Shown here in pieces: positions 1-4,035 of a stretch of 31,170 nt of DNA. The notes under the pieces are model-generated. The model made no database searches and was not told the DNA's origin. It worked only from the letters and a program-made list of their open reading frames with translations. Position 1 is the stretch's first letter, and the number at the start of each line of letters is the position of its first letter. The stretch is taken from the IMG/VR virus record IMGVR_UViG_3300043570_002173, positions 1 through 31,170 of that record. One strand, given 5' to 3'. Position numbers and translations under genes: made by a program. Source of the DNA: a virus.

Positions 1-2
1 AA

Positions 3-548
3 CCATCATTTAACTATTCACTTCGTGAGGATGCAATTGGGGAGATGTTTGTTAATTTGAGGTTGGATATAAAGGAAATAGAACAAGGTTGGTTAAAGAA
101 TGCAATCGTATCATCTGTTAATGATGTGGCCAATCGTTGGGAGGTTGACGCAATCTTTAATAAACGTGAAGAATTTGAAGCCGCTATCATAACAGAATGT
201 AATAAGAGGGTTTCTAAATGGTTTACTGTCTCCCAATTAAGGACAAACATTATACCTCCAATGTCGTTACAAAAAGCAATTGAAGGGAAAACACAGGCGG
301 TACAAGAGGCACAAGCAGCACAACAAAGAACGTTAGTTGCACAGGCAGAAGCATTAGAGAAAATAGCGATTGCAAAAGGTGATAGTGCTAAAGTAATTAT
401 TGATGCACAGGCACTTGCATTGGCAATGAAATTGAAACAGAGGGAAATCACACCTTTGTATATTGAATACTTGAAAGCACAAGCATGGGATGGTAAGTTA
501 CCAACTACTGTTACCAGTGGTTCAGGAACATTCCTAAACATTAAGTAA
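3..548 (+). CDS. SPFH/prohibitin-like protein, 3' part only
   Basis: The frame is open from the first bases of the window, so the gene begins upstream; the ATG at 45 is probably internal. The visible part has an alpha/beta segment followed by an Ala/Gln/Glu-rich helix (about residues 95-150 of the visible part), then a short C-terminal segment rich in Thr, Ser and Gly. This is the layout of the C-terminal half of prohibitin/stomatin (SPFH) proteins, which form membrane-associated rings. The N-terminal membrane anchor would lie outside the window. Prohibitin-like genes occur in some large phages; the role is unknown, with membrane remodelling or protection as guesses. A hairpin terminator follows directly, so it is the last gene of its unit. 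The family call rests on the coiled-coil pattern and overall feel, not on a unique motif. Confidence 0.6.
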   Translation, partial: PSFNYSLREDAIGEMFVNLRLDIKEIEQGWLKNAIVSSVNDVANRWEVDAIFNKREEFEAAIITECNKRVSKWFTVSQLRTNIIPPMSLQKAIEGKTQAVQEAQAAQQRTLVAQAEALEKIAIAKGDSAKVIIDAQALALAMKLKQREITPLYIEYLKAQAWDGKLPTTVTSGSGTFLNIK

Positions 549-556
549 TAAATAAT

Positions 557-587
557 GGGGGTGAGTCGTTAACATCACTCCCTTTTT
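557..587 (+). terminator. Rho-independent terminator after the SPFH-like gene
   Basis: GGGGGTGA (557-564) pairs with TCACTCCC (575-582) as 8 pairs including one G-U, with a 10-base loop, followed by five T. It separates the upstream gene from the tRNA-like array, whose first element starts only 6 bases further on. Confidence 0.8.
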
Positions 588-592
588 AATAT

Positions 593-752
593 AGTCAGGT
601 GGCGGAATTGGTAGACGCTAAGTTATATACAATCTTATTAGAGTTCCTTACTACCTAAATTGGTGCTGCATGCTAGGCGGTTTAGGTACTAAAAGGGAAA
701 CAAGGCATGATAAAACATGGAACTCATACAGGTTCGATTCCTGTCCTGACTA
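593..752 (+). ncRNA. tRNA-like RNA A, class II type with giant variable region
   Basis: The ends form a perfect tRNA frame: acceptor AGTCAGG (593-599) with CCTGACT (745-751), discriminator A752, T stem ACAGG/CCTGT with loop TTCGATT, and a Leu-like D arm containing GGTAGAC. Between D and T arms are 109 bases, against roughly 35 in a normal class II tRNA. A 22-base segment (619-640) with only a weak 4-pair stem replaces the anticodon arm. Then come a 7-pair helix GAGTTCC/GGAACTC (641-647 with 719-725) and a nested 7-pair helix ACCTAAA/TTTAGGT (653-659 with 681-687). The outer helix stops two bases (AT) before the T stem, where a class II variable arm ends. CCA is not encoded. I cannot assign an anticodon. 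It may be an intron-containing tRNA or a tRNA mimic. Confidence 0.7.
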
Positions 753-766
753 CAAATATTATAAAT

Positions 767-880
767 ATGTATTACATTGATGAAAAAGGTAGATTAATCT
801 ACGAATCGTGTGGAATGAAATCAGAAGTGATTGGATTTGATTATGACGGTCAATTCAATATTATACTTCTTTGGGAATAA
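767..880 (+). CDS. Small protein after tRNA-like RNA A (37 aa)
   Basis: ATG at 767 opens a 37-codon frame ending in TAA; the product starts MYYIDEKGRLIYES. It has no membrane segment and is rich in Gly, Ile and acidic residues. It has no Shine-Dalgarno sequence but an A/T-rich leader. Its start lies 15 bases after the discriminator base of tRNA-like RNA A, and RNA B begins 6 bases after its stop, so it sits exactly between two tRNA-like units. I do not recognise it. Expression might depend on tRNA-type 3' processing upstream, which would create its mRNA 5' end. Confidence 0.5.
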   Translation: MYYIDEKGRLIYESCGMKSEVIGFDYDGQFNIILLWE

Positions 881-885
881 AATTT

Positions 886-1009
886 AGTCAGGTGGCGGAA
901 TGGTAGACGCATGAATAAAGGTTAATAGTAAAGATAACGTGAGTAACCTCGAAAGACCCGTTAAGACTGCTCATAAGTTATCATACAGGTTCGAATCCTG
1001 TCCTGACTA
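886..1009 (+). ncRNA. tRNA-like RNA B, with long variable arm and possible kissing pairing
   Basis: Acceptor AGTCAGG (886-892)/CCTGACT (1002-1008), discriminator A1009, T arm ACAGG-TTCGAAT-CCTGT (985-1001) and a class II D arm (GGCGGAATGGTAGACGC) are all intact. A 22-base segment (911-932), the same length as in RNA A, follows the D arm but forms no standard anticodon stem. It is followed by a helix GATAACGTGAG (933-943) with CTCAT-AA-GTTATC (970-982), about 11 pairs, in the variable-arm position and ending AT before the T stem. GGTTA (920-924) in the anticodon-region segment can pair with TAACC (944-948) in the variable-arm loop, giving a pseudoknot. No CCA is encoded and no anticodon is assigned. 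Confidence 0.7.
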
Positions 1010-1024
1010 CAAAAAATAAAAATT

Positions 1025-1096
1025 ATGAATGAATTAGAACAATGGTGTAATGAAAATGGTTACTATATAGGGGAATATTGGTTTCCGAATCGTTAA
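1025..1096 (+). CDS. Micro-ORF after tRNA-like RNA B (23 aa)
   Basis: ATG at 1025 gives 23 codons ending TAA (MNELEQWCNENGYYIGEYWF, then PNR). It starts 16 bases after the discriminator of RNA B and ends 7 bases before RNA C. The leader is A-rich. By itself the frame is too short to be convincing; support comes from its exact placement, matching the ORFs after RNAs A, C and D. Function unknown. Confidence 0.4.
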   Translation: MNELEQWCNENGYYIGEYWFPNR

Positions 1097-1103
1097 ATAA
1101 AAT

Positions 1104-1220
1104 AGTCAGGTAGCTCAGTGGTTAAGAGCAGGTGGTGCGGGAAATGTATTGATACCCAATCTATCGGACACAACTAATACAAGTAAAGTGTAAACACAGG
1201 TTCGAATCCTGTTCTGACTA
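1104..1220 (+). ncRNA. tRNA-like RNA C, class I D arm with enlarged middle
   Basis: Acceptor AGTCAGG (1104-1110)/TCTGACT (1213-1219), discriminator A1220, T arm ACAGG-TTCGAAT-CCTGT and a class I D arm (TAGCTCAGTGGTTAAGAGC) are intact. The space between D and T arms is 65 bases, against about 22 in a class I tRNA. Inside it, TTGATA-CCCAATC-TATCGG forms a 5-6 pair stem with a 7-base loop, looking like an anticodon arm displaced by some 18 bases, but with C rather than the universal T at loop position 2. The acceptor and T arm are nearly those of RNAs A, B and F although the D arm class differs, suggesting shared ends on different bodies. Confidence 0.65.
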
Positions 1221-1234
1221 CAAAACAAATAGTT

Positions 1235-1504
1235 ATGAAAAAGGTATTTTATACAACAGTATTAACGGTTTTATTCCTTTCTTGTAAAGGTAAAACTTAT
1301 AAGTACAAAATTGAAGGTCAAGTTCCTGTCATGATCGAAAGACAAGTTGATTGGAATGAAGTAAATGTAACACAAGAACTTCGACCAGCAGTTGCATATA
1401 CTGATACGATATACGGTATGAACAAGGATTCTGTCTGGTATTATAATTCAGACGGAACTAAATTAACCATATTTAAACCGTATGTTATAAGTTTATTGAA
1501 ATAA
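1235..1504 (+). CDS. Small lipoprotein
   Basis: The 89-residue product begins with a short basic start (MKK), a hydrophobic stretch and the lipobox-like sequence LFLSC, with Cys at residue 17, typical of a signal-peptidase II lipoprotein. The mature part is about 70 residues, polar and with several Tyr, and has no recognised domain. The start lies 15 bases downstream of tRNA-like RNA C, the same spacing as after RNAs A, B and D. A phage lipoprotein in this position could act in superinfection exclusion at the cell surface, but that is a guess from class behaviour only. Confidence 0.7.
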   Translation: MKKVFYTTVLTVLFLSCKGKTYKYKIEGQVPVMIERQVDWNEVNVTQELRPAVAYTDTIYGMNKDSVWYYNSDGTKLTIFKPYVISLLK

Positions 1505-1509
1505 TATAT

Positions 1510-1581
1510 ATCGGGGTAGATCAGTGGTATATCTAGATCCTCATAATATCTAAGTCGTAGGTTAGAGTTCTACTCTGACTA
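1510..1581 (+). tRNA. Degenerate tRNA-Met-like (CAU) element D
   Basis: The body resembles bacterial initiator-type tRNA-Met: GGGGTAGATCAGTGGTAT in the D region, an anticodon arm TAGAT/ATCTA around CTCATAA (anticodon CAT), then GTCGTAGG leading into the T arm. Two features are abnormal. The T loop is TTAGAGT instead of TTCGANT. The 5' acceptor strand ATCGGGG pairs poorly with the 3' strand TCTGACT, the best pairing needing a bulge. The 3' end CTGACTAC is the same as in RNAs A, B, C and F, as if the common 3' end had been copied onto a Met tRNA. It may be a decayed tRNA or a processing signal for the gene that starts 16 bases later. Confidence 0.55.
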
Positions 1582-1596
1582 CAAAAAATAAAATAA

Positions 1597-1857
1597 ATGG
1601 AAAATAATTTAGAATATTGGTTTTGTAAAATAGGTCCTATTGACAGAAGTAAAGTACCTTTTGGTGGTGATTATCCATTGAGAAGTGTTGTTGAGGATCA
1701 GTTTATTAATATGTTTGGTGAACAAGCAAAAACCTGTGGTAGTGGTTGGGGGTTAAAAGAAGAAATGAAAACACGATTAGATATTATTTCTCTTTTACCA
1801 ATAACAGATCCAGAAACATTACAGAAGATTGATGATATATTATCAAAAAGGAAATAA
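1597..1857 (+). CDS. Hypothetical protein (86 aa)
   Basis: I do not recognise this protein. It is soluble, has two Cys and a Gly-rich centre (SGWG), and ends in a predicted helix with a basic tail (SKRK). It starts 16 bases after element D, following the pattern of the ORFs after RNAs A-C. The region after it contains a promoter for the tRNA cluster, so it is probably the last gene of the tRNA-like/small-ORF transcription unit. Confidence 0.6.
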   Translation: MENNLEYWFCKIGPIDRSKVPFGGDYPLRSVVEDQFINMFGEQAKTCGSGWGLKEEMKTRLDIISLLPITDPETLQKIDDILSKRK

Positions 1858-1876
1858 AAAAAATGTTTAAAAAATA

Positions 1877-1908
1877 ATTGACATTTTAGTCTTTTATATT
1901 TAACTTTG
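1877..1908 (+). promoter_or_regulatory. Bacteroidetes-type promoter upstream of the tRNA cluster
   Basis: ATTG (1877-1880), 20 bases, then TAACTTTG (1901-1908), a full match to the Bacteroidetes -33 TTG / -7 TAnnTTTG pattern. It points at tRNA-Leu (2043) and the RNAs beyond; the 130 bases between have no gene, so the primary transcript would carry a leader before the first tRNA. Confidence 0.75.
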
Positions 1909-2042
1909 AAAAAGAAGATTAGTTCATTGACATATTGGTTATAAAGAATATTGTGTTGTTCTTGTGAGAAAGGAATTAAACGTAATAAATAATGTAAATG
2001 TAGAATTAACATTACAACACAGAGGACTTCTCATCCTCATAA

Positions 2043-2126
2043 GCTCGGATGGTGGAATCGGTAGACACGCCAGACTTAAAATCTTGTGGGCAATTGCCCG
2101 TTCGGGTTCAAGTCCCGATTCGAGTA
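2043..2126 (+). tRNA. tRNA-Leu (UAA)
   Basis: Complete class II cloverleaf: acceptor GCTCGGA/TTCGAGT with two G-U pairs, D arm with GGTAGAC, anticodon arm around CTTAAAA with anticodon TAA, a GC-rich variable arm GGGCAATTGCCC, and T arm TCGGG-TTCAAGT-CCCGA. CCA is not encoded. It shows what an unmodified class II tRNA of this genome looks like and so serves as the reference for the enlarged tRNA-like RNAs. Confidence 0.95.
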
Positions 2127-2141
2127 CAAAAGATGATACAA

Positions 2142-2264
2142 AGCGTAGAATGGTAAGCGTGGAGAGACGTGACGCAAAGGTACACACTAAGGAAAGGTAT
2201 TCGATCTTAATTGTATTGATGTAACAACCCGACTCTCTAATGGTGTGTGAAGCTCATATACGCT
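2142..2264 (+). ncRNA. Structured spacer RNA S1
   Basis: Between tRNA-Leu and tRNA-Arg, a 123-base segment is closed by AGCGT (2142-2146)/ACGCT (2260-2264). Inside, ACACAC (2182-2187) pairs with GTGTGT (2243-2248) and GAGAG (2162-2166) can pair with CTCTC (2233-2237), a crossing arrangement. There is no believable protein frame and no T-arm consensus. It may be a free small RNA released by tRNA processing on both sides, or part of the precursor. Confidence 0.35.
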
Positions 2265-2345
2265 AATGACAATAGTATAGAAATTATAGGAAGTGTTTAT
2301 GGTTATAGCCAGATTCCTGATAAAGCCATTTATCATCTTTTATTT

Positions 2346-2419
2346 GCACCCGTAGCTCAGCTGGATAGAGCAATTCACTTCTAATGAATAGGTCCCAGGT
2401 TCGAATCCTGGCGGGTGTA
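2346..2419 (+). tRNA. tRNA-Arg (UCU)
   Basis: Class I cloverleaf with acceptor GCACCCG/CGGGTGT, D arm TAGCTCAGCTGGATAGAGC, anticodon arm ATTCA-CTTCTAA-TGAAT giving anticodon TCT, and T arm CCAGG-TTCGAAT-CCTGG. CCA is not encoded. Anticodon TCT reads AGA, a codon used heavily in this AT-rich genome. Confidence 0.95.
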
Positions 2420-2467
2420 CAACAGAACGGAGTAGATTCCTTATAGAATCGAAAGGAGATGTAGTAT

Positions 2468-2624
2468 GGTTGGGTGGCGGAATGGTAGACGCTTATTGAC
2501 ACGCACGGCAGCCGAAACGTAAAATCGATCAATGGTTAGGCAATGCAAATGATGAAGAACACTACCTCACGGTGCGTAGGTAAATTTCAAAGTGTTTATG
2601 TAGGTTCGAATCCTACCCCAACCA
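2468..2624 (+). ncRNA. tRNA-like RNA E, class II type with enlarged anticodon and variable regions
   Basis: Acceptor GGTTGGG (2468-2474)/CCCAACC (2617-2623), T arm GTAGG-TTCGAAT-CCTAC and the class II D arm are intact. After the D arm, ATTGA (2495-2499)/TCAAT (2529-2533) makes a 5-pair stem in the anticodon-stem position, but its loop is 29 bases. A helix AACACT (2558-2563)/AGTGTT (2591-2596), or alternatively TACCT/AGGTA just inside it, lies in the variable-arm position and ends two or three bases before the T stem. ACGCAC (2501-2506) of the large anticodon loop is complementary to GTGCGT (2572-2577) of the variable-arm loop, a possible 6-pair kissing contact. Its acceptor differs from that of RNAs A, B, C and F, so it is not a simple duplicate. 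Confidence 0.7.
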
Positions 2625-2665
2625 CGTAACGGTTATGAGATTCCGAAAATTAAAAATCTCAAATT

Positions 2666-2737
2666 GGTTTATTAGTGTAGTGGCTAACATACATCCCTGT
2701 CACGGATGTGCCGAGAGTTCGATTCTCTCATAGACCG
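2666..2737 (+). tRNA. tRNA-Asp (GUC)
   Basis: Acceptor GGTTTAT/ATAGACC, anticodon arm CATCC-CTGTCAC-GGATG with anticodon GTC, T arm GAGAG-TTCGATT-CTCTC, discriminator G737 of this kilobase (2737), as expected for Asp. The D arm (TAGTGTAGTGGCTAACAT) is short but plausible. CCA is not encoded. Confidence 0.93.
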
Positions 2738-2956
2738 CAGGGAGTGTTCTCAGTAGAGTTCAGTTTGAGAGAAGATGTATCACGCACTTAAAAAAGGGGA
2801 TACAAAGTGTCAAACCGTTTATTCAGTTTAAGGGCGATAAAAACTGACGTTTTGTAGAGATAGTTTAATGTGAAAAACTTACACTCGTGATGTTAGAGGG
2901 TCTGATCACTCCTTTCACGTAAAAGTGACAATCGAACCCAAAGGTTGTCACAATTT
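2738..2956 (+). ncRNA. Structured spacer region S5 between tRNA-Asp and tRNA-Glu
   Basis: This 219-base stretch has no coding frame but a chain of local helices: TCTCA/TGAGA, GTATC/GATAC interleaved with CACTT/AAGTG (a possible pseudoknot near 2779-2814), CAGTTT/AAACTG, GTGAT/ATCAC, TCAC-GTAAAA-GTGA, and a 7-pair hairpin GTGACAA (2925-2931)/TTGTCAC (2945-2951) six bases before tRNA-Glu. No terminal helix closes the whole, so it may be more than one RNA. It is probably transcribed as part of the tRNA precursor. Confidence 0.3.
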
Positions 2957-3031
2957 GCTCCCATCGTCTAACGGTTAGGACATCAGGTTTTCATCCTGAA
3001 AATCGGAGTTCGATTCTCCGTGGGAGTACCA
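2957..3031 (+). tRNA. tRNA-Glu (UUC), CCA encoded
   Basis: Acceptor GCTCCCA/TGGGAGT, anticodon arm TCAGG-TTTTCAT-CCTGA with anticodon TTC, T arm GGAGT-TCGATTC pattern with CTCCG side, discriminator A3028 followed by encoded CCA (3029-3031). It is the only RNA of the cluster with a genomic CCA end; the others would need it added after 3' processing. Confidence 0.93.
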
Positions 3032-3035
3032 AAGT

Positions 3036-3113
3036 GGGTAAGAGCGTAATGAGGCACGGTGCCGAGTCCCGTAAAAAGGTTGTTCATTGTGGGTTCGAAT
3101 CCCACCTTACCTA
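3036..3113 (+). ncRNA. tRNA-like RNA G lacking D and anticodon arms
   Basis: Acceptor GGGTAAG (3036-3042)/CTTACCT (3106-3112) and a canonical T arm GTGGG-TTCGAAT-CCCAC (3089-3105) are present. The total length (78) is tRNA-like, but the 46 middle bases do not fold as D and anticodon arms. Instead AATGA/TCATT encloses a segment with the motif GTGCCGAGTCCCGTAAAA (3059-3076), which recurs almost exactly in S3 at 3648-3666. It begins 4 bases after the CCA of tRNA-Glu. It could be a tRNA mini-helix carrier for a small RNA motif, or a tRNA remnant. Confidence 0.5.
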
Positions 3114-3120
3114 TTTGATT

Positions 3121-3212
3121 ACACATAAACTTAGGTACCCATACAGCGATGAGTATCGGGCTAAGTTATATACAATTCCTCGGAGCTGGGAGTAGAATGC
3201 CTAAGAGTGTGT
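3121..3212 (+). ncRNA. Structured spacer RNA S4
   Basis: A composite end helix closes this 92-base element: ACACA (3121-3125)/TGTGT (3208-3212) plus CTTAGG (3130-3135)/CCTAAG (3200-3205). Inside are the tetraloop hairpin CGAT-GAGT-ATCG and a 17-base sequence (3160-3176) identical to 617-633 in tRNA-like RNA A, where it fills the end of the D arm and the anticodon region. The helix is followed by a run of T (TTTTTAT), so it could also act as a terminator-like or processing structure upstream of RNA F. Confidence 0.45.
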
Positions 3213-3218
3213 TTTTAT

Positions 3219-3317
3219 AGTCAGGTGGCGGAATGGTAGACGCAAAGACCACGTAAATCCATGGGTTGTGGAGGTACTGAAAAAATTACCATACAGGTTC
3301 AAATCCTGTCCTGACTA
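3219..3317 (+). ncRNA. tRNA-like RNA F, near-tRNA size, class II type
   Basis: Acceptor AGTCAGG (3219-3225)/CCTGACT (3310-3316), class II D arm, and T arm ACAGG-TTCAAAT-CCTGT match RNAs A and B. A normal-looking variable arm GGTA (3273-3276)/TACC (3287-3290) ends AT before the T stem. The 29-base anticodon region has CCAC/GTGG around a 15-base loop containing GTAAAT, or a shorter bulged stem placing GTA or TAA in the loop. At 99 bases it is only about 10-14 bases too long, making it the least disturbed of the set and the best clue to their ancestry (class II, Leu/Tyr/Ser-like). The amino acid is not assigned. Confidence 0.6.
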
Positions 3318-3319
3318 CA

Positions 3320-3474
3320 AGCGGTTACCTGACTCCGATAGGACGGTAAAGCTCATTGGGATGTCGGAAGTCCACGAATGAGGGCGTAAGCAACAAAAAA
3401 CTTACAATGGCGGAGTGCCAAATACACTAGAAACGAGTCCTTGGGTGATCAATGGATAGTCTGAAATCTCCGCT
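3320..3474 (+). ncRNA. Structured spacer RNA S2
   Basis: AGCGG (3320-3324)/CCGCT (3470-3474) closes a 155-base element lying between RNA F and the next tRNA. It contains CTCATT (3352-3357)/AATGAG (3377-3382) enclosing GGAT-GTCGGAA-GTCC. S3 has the same nested hairpin with different paired bases. No protein frame is credible. With S3 it makes the strongest case here for a real, conserved small RNA fold. Confidence 0.5.
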
Positions 3475-3478
3475 AATT

Positions 3479-3552
3479 GGTCCTTTAGCTCATTCGGTTA
3501 GAGCAACTGACTCATAATCAGTAGGTGGTTGGTTCGATTCCAACAAGGACCA
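3479..3552 (+). tRNA. tRNA with CAU anticodon (elongator Met or Ile2)
   Basis: Clean cloverleaf: acceptor GGTCCTT/AAGGACC, D arm TAGCTCATTCGGTTAGAGC, anticodon arm ACTGA-CTCATAA-TCAGT (anticodon CAT), T arm GTTGG-TTCGATT-CCAAC. CCA is not encoded. The sequence fits both elongator Met and the Ile2 type in which C34 is changed to lysidine to read AUA; AUA is common in this genome's genes, so Ile2 would make sense, but the sequence alone does not decide. Confidence 0.93.
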
Positions 3553-3570
3553 CATAAACAATTAAAATAC

Positions 3571-3717
3571 TGATAGTGGTTTTCCCCACTCAACGGATGT
3601 CGACAATCCAGAGTGGATCAGGAATTCATCACCCCCTGAAAAGGACAGTGCCGAGGCCTCGTAAAACTACGATTAAGCACTTAAGATTGGAGCGAGACGG
3701 GTACTTCATCACTATCA
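3571..3717 (+). ncRNA. Structured spacer RNA S3
   Basis: An 8-pair end helix TGATAGTG (3571-3578)/CACTATCA (3710-3717) closes a 147-base element after the last tRNA. Inside are CCACTC (3586-3591)/GAGTGG (3611-3616) around GGAT-GTCGACA-ATCC, then TCAGG/CCTGA, then the motif GTGCCGAGGCCTCGTAAAA (3648-3666) shared with RNA G, and CGTA/TACG. A six-frame translation gives only spurious frames here. Function unknown; the discrete end helix suggests a stable small RNA. Confidence 0.5.
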
Positions 3718-3750
3718 CCTTATTTATAACCAATATAAATAACCAAAAAA

Positions 3751-3782
3751 TTTGGCAGATTGAAGTATTATATATATCTTTG
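3751..3782 (+). promoter_or_regulatory. Bacteroidetes-type promoter for the cca operon
   Basis: TTTG (3751-3754), 20 bases, TATCTTTG (3775-3782). The downstream ATG at 3797 leaves only a short A-rich leader. It would drive the small ORF and the CCA-adding enzyme. Confidence 0.75.
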
Positions 3783-3796
3783 ATAAAATAAAACAA

Positions 3797-4033
3797 ATGA
3801 CTATGGGTGTAAAAGTTTCTAAAATGGTTATGGTAAAGTACCAAATCCTAAAAAACGGAGTTAAGAGAGGTGAACTATCTATCGAAGATATCGATAAAGT
3901 TACTAGAGAACTTTTAGATTATCTAGCTGAAATGACTGATCGTGGAATAACTGAAATTGGTGATGAAACAGTTGATCAATACAAAGAAAGAGTTTGGAAT
4001 CTCATTGAGAGAGTTGGATTATTACCTGAATAG
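3797..4033 (+). CDS. Hypothetical protein ahead of cca (78 aa)
   Basis: A small, acidic, mainly helical protein with no recognised domain. It starts 14 bases after the promoter's -7 element and ends 2 bases before the CCA-adding enzyme start, so the two are almost certainly co-transcribed and perhaps translationally linked. MTMGVKVSKM at the start offers several Met codons; ATG 3797 is the first and is preceded by an A-rich stretch. It might partner the enzyme, but only the location suggests so. Confidence 0.65.
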   Translation: MTMGVKVSKMVMVKYQILKNGVKRGELSIEDIDKVTRELLDYLAEMTDRGITEIGDETVDQYKERVWNLIERVGLLPE

Positions 4034-4035
4034 TT

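Noticed and set aside
14-541. Long minus-strand frame opposite the SPFH-like gene
   Set aside because: Cys/Ala/Ser-rich translation with no start context, an antisense shadow of the Ala/Gln-rich helix on the plus strand.
1964-2532. Frames running through tRNA-Leu, tRNA-Arg and RNA E on both strands
   Set aside because: They translate tRNA sequence; the cloverleafs explain the bases better.
593-2624. Group I or group II introns in the tRNA-like RNAs
   Set aside because: The inserts are about 27-90 bases, too short, and lack the conserved core pairings; no homing endonuclease is present.
2890-2951. Hammerhead-like ribozyme from the GTCTGATCACTCC and TCGAACCC pieces
   Set aside because: The full CTGANGA and GAAA core with three helices cannot be assembled.
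593-3113. tmRNA or RNase P RNA
   Set aside because: No tag-peptide frame before a stop, D arms are canonical, and no RNase P core sequence is recognisable.
3576-3844. Overlapping frames on both strands in S3 and the promoter region
   Set aside because: They cross a closed RNA element and the cca promoter, and the products look random.
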